A DNA stretch of 64,000 nt, taken from positions 150,347,692-150,411,691 of the forward strand of contig NC_035434.2 of assembly GCF_002127325.2 (NCBI RefSeq). The letters run 5' to 3'. Both the position numbers and the translations under genes were made by a program. Positions within the stretch are counted from its first letter, which is position 1. Every line of letters starts with the position of its first letter. This DNA comes from Helianthus annuus (taxonomy: Eukaryota; Streptophyta; Magnoliopsida; Asterales; Asteraceae). Of this stretch, positions 10,277 through 21,075 are shown piece by piece. The notes below the pieces were generated by a model. The model was not told where the DNA came from. It ran no database searches and saw only the letters and a list, made by a program, of their open reading frames with translations.

Positions 10277-10857
10277 AAAGGATAAATCAAAAACCCACTT
10301 GAGTTGAGAAAACTCAGAAAACCTTTCTAAAAAAACCATGTAAACTCAAGAAACATTTCTAAAAAAAATAGGAAATGTAATATACATATATTTGAACATT
10401 TTTAAAAAAGAAACACAAAAAAACACCAAGTAGTTTTTTTTAAAAAAAATGTTACAAAATTTCAGGTTACATAATATATATGTCCAGAAAAAATGTAACA
10501 TGCAAATTTTCAACATTTTTTTTAAAAAAAATAGTAAGCGTTTTTTACATTTTTTTTCATAAATAGGTCCGTTTACATTTATATTACATTCCCTATTTTT
10601 TTTAGAAAAAAATAAAAATGTTACATAGGGTTTATTTGGGTTTTCTCAACTCACATGGGTTTTCGATTTATCTTTCCCCTATATATATATATATTTATAA
10701 CCATTCACAGCCTGCCATGTCAGTTGCTCCCCCGCCCCAGCCCCGGCTTGAAAGCCAAGCCCCAAGGGGCCACGCCCCAACCCAAGCCCACCCGGGGTGG
10801 TGCTTTGGGCGTTTTCCCCCAACCCACGCCCAAACTCCCGCCCCATACCCCATGGCC
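10090..10857. mobile_element. PIF/Harbinger-like MITE carrying a nested TA-tract MITE
   Basis: The left end GACCATTGGGTATGGTGGGG mirrors the right end CCCCATACCCCATGGCC. Both are flanked by TTA (10087-10089 and 10858-10860), the usual 3-bp PIF/Harbinger duplication. The interior contains a long (TA)n tract with a second MITE (10273-10680). Similar ends occur at 11513-12128 and 19858-21072. Confidence 0.7.
10273..10680. mobile_element. TIR element nested in (TA)n
   Basis: The left end AGGGAAAGGATAAATC mirrors the right end GATTTATCTTTCCCCT. The inverted similarity continues through 'gttgagaaaac'. It is preceded by about 70 bp of pure (TA)n (10201-10272) and followed by 'atatatat'. It is a third example in the window of a MITE seated in a TA microsatellite. 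It is AT-rich and non-coding. Confidence 0.65.
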
Positions 10858-10890
10858 TTAGCTTACATTGCTTATCATGAATTAACTACG

Positions 10891-11112
10891 CACATGGCTT
10901 TATAGGCTAGTGGCATCTTGAGGTGGGATAAGGTTTTATGACCAATAGGTTGTGGGTTCGATTCCTACAAGGGAGTTTTCTCATATTTATTGGGTTTCCT
11001 CTTGAATTTGTGTATAGGCATTATGCATAGTGAAGATGAATATGATTGGGTGGTTCTGCTGGTGGCACGATGATACTCCAGCGGTCCGTCATTGATTCAA
11101 ATTTGCCGTTAA
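10891..11112 (+). mobile_element. SINE unit A, first half of a composite
   Basis: The tRNA-like head has 'ggcatcttgaggtgggataagg' as an A-box region and GGTTCGATTCCTAC as a clear B box. The tail is 'atttgccgttaaaaaa'. There is no target duplication between this unit and the next. The copy of TCATGAATTAACTAC on its left (about 10876-10890) pairs with a copy beyond the second unit (about 11427-11441), so both units moved as one. Confidence 0.7.
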
Positions 11113-11426
11113 AAAAGCCAATGAGGTAGTGGTGGAGTAGTTAGGGAAAGACTTGGTGTTCCTTGTGACCCAGGTTCAACTCCCACTATCCCCATTATTT
11201 TTTGCGGCATCCAGGTGAAGAGCGAATACGGGTGGCGCCGGTTCGTGTTGGAGGGGAGGCGAGGTTTTACTGATTATTCCACTGTCGTGCCTTCGGGCTG
11301 GTGGAGGTCGGGTTTCCGCGCATCTGGGAGAGTCAAGAGGCTGGCGACAGTCGAGTAGCCGACCTTGACCACAACGCCCAATATCACAGTGGTTGACACA
11401 TCGTTCCTTACCGTTAAAAAAAAATC
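11113..11426 (+). mobile_element. SINE unit B, second half of a composite (family B)
   Basis: The body matches the SINE at 8646-8965 from 'caatgaggtagtggtggag' to CCTTACCGTTAAAAAAAAA. The B box is AGGTTCAACTCCC. It follows directly on the A-rich tail of unit A and ends in its own A tail, followed by the right target duplication at about 11427-11441. Confidence 0.8.
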
Positions 11427-11512
11427 ATGAATTAACTACAAAAAGTTTCTTGAATTTGCTTGTATTGACTTTAGTGAATTGTACATGATTAGGTTAACAA
11501 AGAAGGTATTTA

Positions 11513-12128
11513 GGCTATGTGGTATGGTAGAGGGTCATCCTTGGAGGATGATCCGCCACGTAGGCGTCACGTCATAGTCCTTGGAGGATGACCCTCCAAG
11601 GTAGAAACACTGGAAATGGAGGATGAGCCTACCCCACCTTTAATTCCCCAAATTTATTTAGATTAAAAAAAAACATTCCAACTGAGTGTTACCGTCTACC
11701 CTAAATAAATCTCAAACAAACCCTAACCTTTGATTCCCCAAATTGAACAGAAACATGCAAGTTTAATCAGAATTGTATTAGGGCTTTTGTTCGACGGATG
11801 TAAACGAATAAAATCGTGTAAAGAATTTACCTAATTGAGCTCGGTATGAACGATGAATGACTTGGCCGGAGTTTAAGTTTTCCGGCGAGAGAGAGAGAGA
11901 GAGAGAATAGGTACTTGGCCAGAGATGCCTGATTTTCCAGCGAGAGAGGATGTTGGTTGTGATGGGTATTTGGCTGGATGTTGGTGAAAGCCCTAACCTT
12001 TTTGTCCTTTTGTGAGCGTCTCAATCGTCCTGAGCCCGACGTGCAAGACGACAACAGGGGGGTGGAAACGGTGTTGGGGGCGGCGACGGGCCAGGCCGAG
12101 CCCAGGCCGACCCCCATACCGCATAGCC
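11513..12128. mobile_element. PIF/Harbinger-like MITE
   Basis: The left end GGCTATGTGGTATGGTAGAG mirrors the right end CCCCATACCGCATAGCC. TTA flanks both sides (11510-11512 and 12129-12131). The interior has 'ccttggaggatgaccctccaagg' palindromes and a GA microsatellite. No transposase is encoded. Confidence 0.7.
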
Positions 12129-12485
12129 TTAGAGTATGTGTTATCATTTCATAAATTTGCATTGTCATGTTAAAACTGACTCTTGCATGAACTCTTACTT
12201 ATTTTTTTCACCTTTGGTATGTAATGATTTCATAAGTTTTCACTATCCAATACCTACTAAAATAATATTTATATTAAATATATTTAAGAAAACTAAAAAA
12301 ATGAATTTGATTGGTTGAGAGTCTTGGATCCCACTAATACCTTCTCCTTCATGAGCGTGGATCTTTCTTAAATTTTATATTTATGCTAATATATTAAACC
12401 TTTTGAATCAATATTGTTACATAATCTAACCTTTTAAACTATTTTTATGTTTCTCAAAAATTTATATTAAGACATATTTTTAAGA
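12129..12485. other. AT-rich spacer
   Basis: A short AT-rich stretch between two MITEs. No gene or repeat was recognised. Confidence 0.4.
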
Positions 12486-12948
12486 GGAAAATTGGTATTT
12501 AATAAACCAACCTTTAACCAGTTGGTAAATAATAATCCAACCTACAGAATTGGTATATAATAATCCTACCTATCAATATGTTGGTACTCAATGAACTTCC
12601 GTTAATTTTTTTAACTGAAGTTAGTTTTTAAGTTTTATTTATTACACAAACAGTCCCTGTAGTTGTAATTTACTAGTTTTAACTATTTTATAAACCTCAA
12701 ATCGAGGAAAAGGAGGATTTTCGAGTGATTTTTTTGTTTCATAAAATAGTTAAAACTAGTAAATTACAACTACAGGGACTGTTTGTGTAATAAATAAAAC
12801 ATAAAAACTAACTTCAGTTAAAAAAAAATTAACGAAAGTTCATTGAGTACCAACATGTTGATGGGTGGGATTATTATTTACCAATTTTGAAGGTTGGATT
12901 ATTATTTACCAACTGGTTAAAGATTGGTTTATTAAATACCAATTTTCC
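12486..12948. mobile_element. Mutator-like fold-back MITE
   Basis: Inverted arms run from GGAAAATTGGTATTTAATAA to the mirrored TTATTAAATACCAATTTTCC, with similarity through to the centre ('acaaacagtccctgtagttg'). Flanking 9-mers TTTTTAAGA (12477-12485) and TTTTTAAAA (12949-12957) match at 8 of 9 positions, as expected for an aged Mutator-type duplication. It belongs to the same family as 14857-15303. Confidence 0.75.
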
Positions 12949-12957
12949 TTTTTAAAA

Positions 12958-13686
12958 TTTTTGCTATTCCTTATAGGGAAAGATAAATATATTATAAACA
13001 TTTAACATTCAAGTATACATTTAATTATTCCTAAATAAATACATAACAAAAATTAATTAATTAATTTTTTGGGTTATTCAGTTTGATTCGGTTTTTTTTT
13101 TTTTCGTTTTTAATAAAGTGCAAAAACCGAACCATAATTTCGGTACGTTTTTCTGTACGGTTTGGTTTTTTCGGTTTTCTACCCACCCTACCTTATATTG
13201 TACTCCTCACAAAGTAACATATTCTACCCACAGCTAATGTCATCTACACAAAAGCTTAATATTTCCCTGCAAGCTAAGGACAATGAGCAACATGTAGCAA
13301 CAGATAAATCTATAAGTGAGCAATGGTTGTAAAAATGTTTGTGATTTGATAACTTATAGACACAACTCTACATGTAGTTTTCCTTCAACAATTCTTTCTC
13401 TAACAAAGTGAAAATCAACTTTAACATATTTTTTTGGCATGGGAATGGAACACAAGATTCGCGGAAATATATGTTGCAATAGTAGGAACAAATTTTGTGT
13501 CTACTCTAAAAATTTTCAGAAGAGCTTCTAACCAAATTAATTCAACAACAGTGTCAGCTAGGATGAATTACATAGTCACTTCGTGCGCCTCACGCTATAA
13601 TAAGCATGTTGCTGATGGCCTCTTGGTATGGCGGTATTAGTTGTGTATTCTCATCAAAATGATACAAGTTTTAGTTTAATAATTGT
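12958..13686. other. AT-rich intergenic DNA with a 'ggttttttcggtttt' patch
   Basis: Around 13075-13190 there are repeated CGGTTTT / AAAACCGAACC words typical of degenerate hAT MITEs, but the ends could not be placed. The rest holds no recognised gene. Confidence 0.35.
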
Positions 13687-13703
13687 GACATTAGATGGAT
13701 CTT

Positions 13704-14308
13704 TTTTTTGAACGGTAAGCAGGCCGGCCCTGAAGGTGGGCGGGGAGGACCACCGGCCAGGGCCCGATATTTCGAAGGGCACGTTAGTTTTTAAAAAACT
13801 CCGATATGTATATGTAAAAATAAATAAATTAATAGGGTATACCCATACAAACACCAACATAGGTCTACTTACAAAACTATTTTTATGGTTTAGATTAATT
13901 ATTAGCCCATTGGCATTAGGTTTAGACATTTAGTGAGCCCAATACCCAATTTCGTTAACGCCTAAGGGCACGTTTTTTTTAGCTCAAAAAAGGTACATGA
14001 ATTCTCAGGGCCGGCCCTGAGTCGGTAAGGAACGGCATGTCAACCACCGTGACACCGGGCGCTGTTTCCAAAGTCGACTACTCGACCGTCGTCAGCCCCT
14101 TGGCTCTCCCAAATGCGCAGAAACCCGCCTGAAGGCACGACAGTAGAATAGTCGGTAAAACCTCGCCTCCCATTCAAGACGAACCAGCGCCACCCGTATT
14201 CGCCGTTCACCTGAATGCCACAAAAAATAATGAAGAGAGTAAAAGTCAAACCTGAGACATAAATAATATCAAGTCTTTCCCTAACTACTCTACCATTACC
14301 TCATTAGC
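13704..14308 (-). mobile_element. family B SINE, interrupted by a hAT MITE
   Basis: Read on the minus strand the body matches the SINEs at 8646 and 11113 ('gaatacgggtggcgctggtt', B-box region near 14250). A 17-bp target duplication GACATTAGATGGATCTT lies at 13687-13703 and 14309-14325. The 3' tail region is split by a 300-bp insertion (13720-14019). Confidence 0.85.
13720..14019. mobile_element. hAT-type MITE nested in the SINE tail
   Basis: The ends CAGGCCGGCCCTGAA and TTCTCAGGGCCGGCCCTG are inverted copies. The flanking 8-mers ACGGTAAG and TCGGTAAG are nearly identical and belong to the SINE 3' end, so the insertion point is known from the intact SINE copies. The ends and 8-bp duplication fit hAT elements. 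It is non-coding. Confidence 0.75.
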
Positions 14309-14325
14309 GACATTAGATGGATCTT

Positions 14326-14856
14326 AAAAAGTAGATTTATGGTTGTCCTTTAAAAATATGTATATGATAAGTATGTTAATAGATCTAGTTCCGTCATTTT
14401 TGACCCTTTCGATTTCCAATCACCAGTCACCAGGCCTAATAATCCAAACAAAGTAACCAATTTCTTGGAAGTTTCCTGAACAATTTACATTTCCTACATT
14501 GGAAATTTCCTGAACAATTTACATTTCCTACAAAATAATTACTTTTTGATCACATTGTTTTACTAGAAGTTATAAGGTTTGTGGGACCCACTCTCAAATT
14601 AAAATCTTACAGGGGATAAAAAAGATGTTATATATACTATGATCCAACCAACTAAAATTACAAGGTACAAATTATTTGTCAATATTGTAACGCAATTTTT
14701 TGTTTCCGTAAATTCACTCAAAATGTATAAGGGCACACGGGGGACTCCCGTTATTTACCGTGATACAATTGTATCACGCGTTGAACCCACCCCCACAACA
14801 AAAGTTCAACGCATTATAGTATAACGCAATCCGATTTCGTGATATTTTCAACGCGT
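14326..14856. other. AT-rich intergenic DNA
   Basis: A short direct duplication of 'tttcctgaacaatttacatttcctac' type words lies near 14470-14530. No gene was recognised. Confidence 0.35.
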
Positions 14857-15303
14857 GATGGTTTTTGATAAACCAACCTTTGTACCGTTGGTAAATAATA
14901 ATCTTACCTACGTAATTGGTATACAATAATCCTACCTATCAACATGTTGGTACTCAATGAACTTCCGTTAATTTTTTTTAACTGAAGTTAGTTTTTAAGT
15001 TTTATTTATTACACAAACAGTCCCTGTAGTTGTAATTTACTAGTTTTAACTATTTTAAAACTAGTAAATTACAGTCCCTTGAGGTTTTTTTGTTTTATAA
15101 AATAGTTAAAACTAGTAAATTACAACTACAGGGACTTTTTGTGTAATAAATAAAACTTAAAAATTAACTTCAGTTAAAAAAAATTAACGGAAGTTCATTG
15201 AGTACCAACATGTTGATAAGTAGGATTATTGTATACCAATTACGTAGGTAAGATTATTATTTACCAACTGGACAAAGGTTGGTTTATTAAAAACCAATTT
15301 TCC
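14857..15303. mobile_element. Mutator-like fold-back MITE, left end eroded
   Basis: The arms match the element at 12486-12948 ('aataaaccaacctttg', 'caatgaacttccgttaat', 'acaaacagtccctgtag'). The right end is intact (CCAATTTTCC at 15303), while the first few bases at the left are changed. The centre has lost part of the loop compared with its relative. Confidence 0.7.
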
Positions 15304-15885
15304 TTTTTTTTTTAGTGTAATTGTTGGTTGGGGGGAAATTGTTGGGTGTGGTGGTGAGTGATGACCACCCCCACTAAAAAAGGTTGTGAGTGATGAAAAA
15401 ATGGTTGCTGACATAGCGAAACATGATTGAATATTGTGAGTGATGAAAAAATGGTCACTAGTGACCACCCCTCCCCTAAGACTAAAGATCTTTAAGTGTT
15501 AAAGTTTCATAAATGTTATTGTTTGAACTCTTTTTTAACATTTTTCTTTATATTATTTTTATCTTGATTGAATGAAATGCCTAAAAGAAACTATTTAAAG
15601 TATGTGAGACAAACATATATATACATTTTTTTCTGATTTTGTATCTTACTTACATCGATTTATCATTTTATCTTAATGATAGCAGCATAATCCCATCATC
15701 CACTACCACCGCCACCTCTTCTCCGTCTCCATGATAGCAACCACTCGACCAAAGTCACTTATGACCTTTGGAAAACCATTGTCACCACCGTCAATCTCTG
15801 ACTACTACATGATCTCGTCAACCCTTCCTACCCCCTCATCGGAATAGCCCTCTCATCTCACATACTATCACAGTCTAGTCTTTTT
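15304..15885. other. intergenic DNA, nothing recognised
   Basis: It contains a tandem 'gtgagtgatgaaaaaatggt' word near 15380-15460 and otherwise no gene-like sequence. Confidence 0.35.
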
Positions 15886-16000
15886 CTTTTAACGCTAAAT
15901 TTCTTTTTAATCCCTGACGTTTGTGGGACTTGAACTCAAGACATCCCCCTCACAGTCCAGTCGTAATAGCCTATGTCTTCACCTTATATATGTAACATAT
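15886..16000 (-). mobile_element. family C SINE remnant
   Basis: On the minus strand it reads a B-box-like GAGTTCAAGTCCCAC followed by 'aacgtcagggattaaaaag' and AAATTTAGCGTTAAAAG, parallel to the SINE at 9046-9199. The 5' head is diverged and no target duplication was found. Confidence 0.5.
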
Positions 16001-16548
16001 GTAAACATGTTATGTATGTGTTCACTCGTATGCGATTTGGAATGTTTTGTCTTCTTTTTCACTACATGGGTGTCTTGCCTTGGGTAGGAATGTAGGATGT
16101 CATGTTCAACTCCTTGGGGCTTGACTATCTCTGCCTACTTTACTTGATCATTTACACCTTTTTTTTCCTTTTCTAGCTTTCCCTAAAAAAATTTAAAACA
16201 CAAAATGCAACAAGCTTTCTTTAATAATATGTAGGTTTGTATCTTTTCAAAATAAACTGTATTTAACATTTCTTCTAACGTTTTCTTAAAAACTTGTCAA
16301 CTTTTTCTATAGTTAATTATTTTCGTAAACCTTGTTTCTCTATTTTGTACCATGAATTGCGGTAGACTAGACTCTCTGTCCTTAAGCAAGAATTAAACCC
16401 ACATAGACTCCATGACTAACTACACATATATGACACATGAAATTTGACGAAACTGATTCTAATTCATCATATAAACCTAGATGCAATAACTAATTACATT
16501 ATTAGTACCCGTGGTTTACCTATTTTGTCATTTTCATATCTAATTATT
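16001..16548. other. intergenic DNA, nothing recognised
   Basis: AT-rich, without long open frames or clear inverted repeats. Confidence 0.35.
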
Positions 16549-16829
16549 AGAAATTACATCATTGGTACCAGTGGCAAAACTTAACCCGAATGACGGGGGG
16601 TCGAAAACGTATATACCCAAAAAGTTCTATACGAAAACTACATATATAACACTAATGAGCGAAAAGTTCGGAGGGTCGGGCGCCCCTCCCTGCCCCTGAT
16701 TGGTACTAACTTTTACAAATTTGTTTCACCACTAGTACCTCACAGACTTAATTCTGCAAATGATTTTACCCACAGGTACTAATGGTGAAACAATTTGTAA
16801 AAGTTAGTACCAATGGTGTAATTTTCAAT
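16549..16829. mobile_element. fold-back MITE containing a nested hAT MITE
   Basis: Outer arms such as 'aaattacatcattggtac' and 'gtaccaatggtgtaatttt' are inverted copies. Inside the left arm sits a 130-bp element (16569-16698) with ends CAGTGGCAAAAC and GCCCCTG, flanked by a perfect 8-bp duplication ATTGGTAC (16561-16568 and 16699-16706), which is typical of hAT. Confidence 0.65.
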
Positions 16830-16917
16830 AAATATGTATGAAGATAGCAAAACGAGTAAACCACAATAATGGTGTTAATAAAGCCACACCCTAAAATCTT
16901 ATTTTCACACCCTCTAT

Positions 16918-17140
16918 ACGGTCATATAGGGTTATACGGGCCATATAGAATAATCTAACATGACAAATATACGGCTCGTATACATGAAGAAAATATTAAG
17001 TCGTATAACATTGTATACGGGTCGTACAACGTTATACGGGTCGTATAACGTTGTATGAGGTTTGGGTCGTATAACATTATATGGGTCGTATAACATTCTA
17101 TATGGGTCATATAATGTTATACGTCTCGTATACATAAAGA
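16918..17140. repeat. degenerate short tandem repeat, 'gggtcgtataacgttatac' type
   Basis: About ten variants of a roughly 20-bp word combining 'gggtcgtataac' with 'rttatac' occur in direct and partly inverted order. It is a minisatellite-like, non-coding patch. Confidence 0.6.
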
Positions 17141-17217
17141 CAAAAAAACATTCCTTGACATTTTTTTACGCAATAAGATTCTAGGGGTATAGGAATAGTG
17201 AGAGCATTTAACAATAA

Positions 17218-17557
17218 GGGGATACGGAGTGGGGCGGCAAAGGGGATCGGCAAAGGGGTTTGCCGCTCGGGAACACCGCCGCCTACCCTACTTTGCCGCG
17301 CGGTGACTTTGATGATCGGTGTTTCATTGCCGATCGGTGAGAAGGGAGGGAAGGAGAGAGGGGGTAGTGTGTGGTGGGATCCATGTCATCTCAACTAATT
17401 ACACTTTTTTCCTTTTTTTTTAAATAGTTTACCAATTCATAAAGTGTCTAACCATTGCCAACACTTTAAAGCATAGTTTACCACTTTGACATGACACACT
17501 CTCATTGGTTGATTTTAAAGTTTACCACTTTTAAGTGTCTAACCACTCTCTATACCC
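17218..17557. mobile_element. PIF/Harbinger-like MITE
   Basis: TAA flanks both sides (17215-17217 and 17558-17560). The ends GGGGATACGG and CTCTATACCC are short inverted copies. The left half is GC-rich (GGCGGCAAAGGGG-type words) and the right half contains 'gtttaccac' repeats. Confidence 0.5.
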
Positions 17558-17560
17558 TAA

Positions 17561-19857
17561 GATTTGACATCTATCTCATAAGTGATTCAATATAATGAAG
17601 ATTCAAAGATTAAAGATTCAGATGTTATGTATCACGTTCATATAGTTAGATTAAAAAGAGATGTACGTGGAAGGTTATTAAAGATAAATCAAGTAGAATA
17701 GAATAAATAAAGATGTATTTATGGAAAAAGATAATGCAACTAGTTTCTATGTTATAAGGTATTCTTGATAATCTATATGCATTCGCTATAAACAATTCGA
17801 AAAGATTACTTTTTAACGATTTTTTATTGTATAACAATACGTAGTGTGTCTTAGTGTGCTCTAGATCTGAATTCCTAGCTTGTTGTTCATTGATGTATTT
17901 TGTACAATATAGCAATTTGTAAAAAAAAATATATATTGAATATAACCTTTAAAACTAAAATTTAGCGTTTTTTAAAATTACAATGAAGAAAAAAGTATCC
18001 GCTCCCTAATATACATATAAGTATAATTCCTTTGTAAATATCAAATACAAATGAGTCTTAACATATAAAATAGCCTTAACGTAAAAAGTGGAGGAGATTT
18101 TTTTTTTTTTTTTTGAATTTTTCCCCTACTACTTAAATAATGTTTAACCGCAAAATGTAAAAAAAAATCGTGATTTTACAGTAGTAGAGTAATTATTGTC
18201 GTGTAATTATAATTACTCTACTAGTGTAAAATCACGGATTTTTTTGGATTCTGGGACTAAAATACGTGTTTAATAAGATGGGAAAAAAATTCAAAAAAAT
18301 AAAAATAATAAATAATAAATTCCCTCATTCACTTCTTACGTTAAGAATATTTTGTATATTAAGACCCATCTGTATAATAACTTAACCCTATAACTCACAC
18401 GTCACACATAGCTAGCTGTTGTTAACCGAGATCAATCACTAACTTATCACATTTCTATTATAGTCTTTGTCTTGATGCAAATGCCTTTCTTATCATGAGT
18501 CTATTCATTGCATTTCCATTCTCTTTGTTATCCTCTTCCATGTGATGTATTGTCTATTAGCTGTCCATTTACTATATAAGGGTTTCACTTGTGCAATAGA
18601 GAACCAACGAGGGAAAGCCCACTTCCAACGATTAGTTAAAGAAGCACAAATGTATACCATCTTTGTTACATTGAAGATACCATCTTCATAGTATATTTTA
18701 GATGAACCCAAATCTTGGGTTGAGGTCTTTCCTTCAACCCAACTCAGTATTAAATGTTTGTGGCAATGCTTGACATCACTTACGTTTGGTGTGTGTTAAT
18801 GCAAGTAATCTTGACCCACCATATCACATGCAACCTTGAAATCTCAAATTTGTTATTTCGTTGCGTACAAGTTGCCATCAGATTTCTGGAGTGTCCTTAA
18901 TCGCGAGTATCCTTAATTGTGAGTATGTAATATATAAAGTATTGTTATCCGACTAATTATAACCATGTGGCTCGAAAATCATAGACAAGTAGAGATCTCA
19001 TATCAACGTGTGTGAATCAGCTTTTAGGGTTTTTGTCACATCCTTGCACCGATGAATCGTTATCAAAGAAATGCTTAACATAATCATGAATGGTCTAAAC
19101 TGTAACCAAAGTGAAAACACTTATCGTCACCTTGATCTCCTTTCATTAGCTATAAGCCTATAACTTTCATGTTGATTGCTAGAGCCAAAACCCTCTTCCT
19201 ACAAATTCTTCAAGATCCCGCAAAACATTTGTGCTTCTCCGAGTTTCTAACCCAGGGGAGTGGAAAGAAAAGAGATGAAAATATAAAAAACCATGTTCCC
19301 GAGTTTTTTTTTTTTTTTTTTAAGGATAGGATGGGAGGGAAAATGAAAGAAAATTTGTCCATATATTCATCCTTCCAAATTGGAGAGATTAGGAGAGAAA
19401 ATATTATTAATTATTAAATTGCCCTCATATCTAATTAAAATGTTTTATGTTTAAATAGTATAATGGTAAAATTGTTCCTTTCTTTTCTTTTCCTCCTAAC
19501 TCGGGAACACATAAAATATTTGATTGCTTTTCTTTTCCTTTACTTTTCATTAAATTCGGGAACACAAAAAAAAAAAATCACATTTTTCCCTTCCTTCTCT
19601 CTTAATTTATTTTTTCCTTCCCCTCCCCCTGTTAAATTAGACTCGGGAACACAGTGTTAGTGTTTTAAGTTGTAACCCTCAAGTTTACTACATATCATTC
19701 AAAATACAACTTCAATTAGGTGTTGAAGGTGTACTTTTTAAAAGAAGTAGTTTTACTATTAAAAAGGGGGCAGCACAACTTGTTGTCGTTTACCATCTAT
19801 TTTAATGTAATTCATCATTTACATCAGAATTTAGGGTTTTTTTACTATCAAATATTA
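17561..19857. other. intergenic DNA with one strong palindrome
   Basis: It is mostly AT-rich and without recognised genes. At 18164-18245 'cgtgattttaca...gagtaatta' is followed by its inverted copy 'taattactctac...tgtaaaatcacg', giving a hairpin of about 30-bp arms, possibly a very short MITE. Around 19240-19650 a 'ctcgggaacaca' word recurs several times next to CT-rich runs. Confidence 0.4.
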
Positions 19858-20769
19858 GGCTGGAGGGTGTGGGGGTCGTCCCCAGCCTGTCCAGGTCCGT
19901 CACTGCACCAGCCCCCATTCCCTCCCCCCCCCCCCACCAGCGTCGTCCTGAACGTCTCCCTCTTGATGTTGGAGACGGGCACTACAAGACAAAACCATCC
20001 TCACACACACATATACATACAACTTCACACTCATCCTACGTGGCGGTTACATGGCGGTAGGGTTGTTCACGAGCCGAACCGAACCGATCAGACCTTTGCT
20101 CGTGCTCGGTTCGTTTACAAACCGATCCAAATCGAACCGAGCGTTTTTTCAACCGAGCCAAAGTCGAGCGAGCGTCTTTCGATCCGAGCATTTTTCGAAT
20201 GAGCGTCGAGCGAGTATCGAGCATCATAGAACAAACAAGGAAAGTGACGATGGGAGTCCTAGTTATTAGACTAAAGTGCAATTTTCGTCCTTGAAGTTTC
20301 GTCCAATAGAACACAAGTAAAAATTTAACAAATAACAAGGAATACGAAAAAAACTCAACAAGTTTTATCAAGATTAACTAAGCGGGAAGATAAATCATCG
20401 ACCGATTGAAACTTACCCTTGTTCTATCGGAAGTTTGAGATTGAATGAACCGATTGAAGCAAAATCTTGGCGAGTTGGCGTCTTGGTGAGTGGATATGGA
20501 GAAATCGAATAACGATGGCAAAAGAGGGGTTTTGATTAGGGTCTTGTACTTTTGAGTCGAATGGCGAGTTGAGACTCAAGTATTGATCGATGCTTCACAT
20601 TTTAGTATTTGAAATTTTGACTCAATTACTCACATGGACATTTAAGTATTGGACAATGGACTAATGGTATTGGATTTCAATTCTAATTACTAAAATGACC
20701 TCTATTTGAATCTTAGACCAAACATTCTTGACGTTGGTCTCTAGTCATTTCATTAAAAATGATACATAC

Positions 20770-20828
<59 letters not shown>

Positions 20829-21072
20829 CAAATATATATATATATATATATTAGAAAACAAATCGAGCCAACCGAGTCGAACCGAACTGAGCGGACCTTT
20901 GCTCGTGCTCGGTTCGTTTACAAACCGAACCGATCCGGACTGAGCATATTTTCAATCGAGCATAATCGAACGAGCAAATTCTGACCATTTTTTGAGCGAA
21001 CGCCGAGCAATTTGAACAGCCCTACATGACGGATCATCCTCCGAAAATGGGCCTCTACCATACCGAATAGCC
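19858..21072. mobile_element. PIF/Harbinger-like MITE with a nested hAT element
   Basis: The left end GGCTGGAGGGTGTGGGGG and right end CTACCATACCGAATAGCC are inverted relatives of the element at 11513-12128. TTA flanks both sides (19855-19857 and 21073-21075). Most of the length is a hAT element inserted at 20058-21024. Confidence 0.6.
20058..21024. mobile_element. hAT-type non-autonomous element rich in GAACCGA words
   Basis: The ends TAGGGTTGTTCA and TGAACAGCCCTA are inverted. The flanking 8-mers CATGGCGG and CATGACGG differ at one position. CTCGTGCTCGGTTCGTTTAC appears near both ends (about 20099 and 20899) in the same orientation. A long (TA)n tract, itself broken by 'ttagaaaacaaa', lies at 20776-20851. 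It is non-coding. Confidence 0.7.
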
Positions 21073-21075
21073 TTA

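Noticed and set aside
8646..11426. Possible tRNA genes from A-box and B-box words
   Set aside because: No cloverleaf of normal size; the words are in SINE heads with A-tails and target duplications.
20036..20371. 111-codon minus-strand frame rich in Arg/Ser
   Set aside because: It crosses the border of a hAT MITE and reads its GAACCGA repeats.
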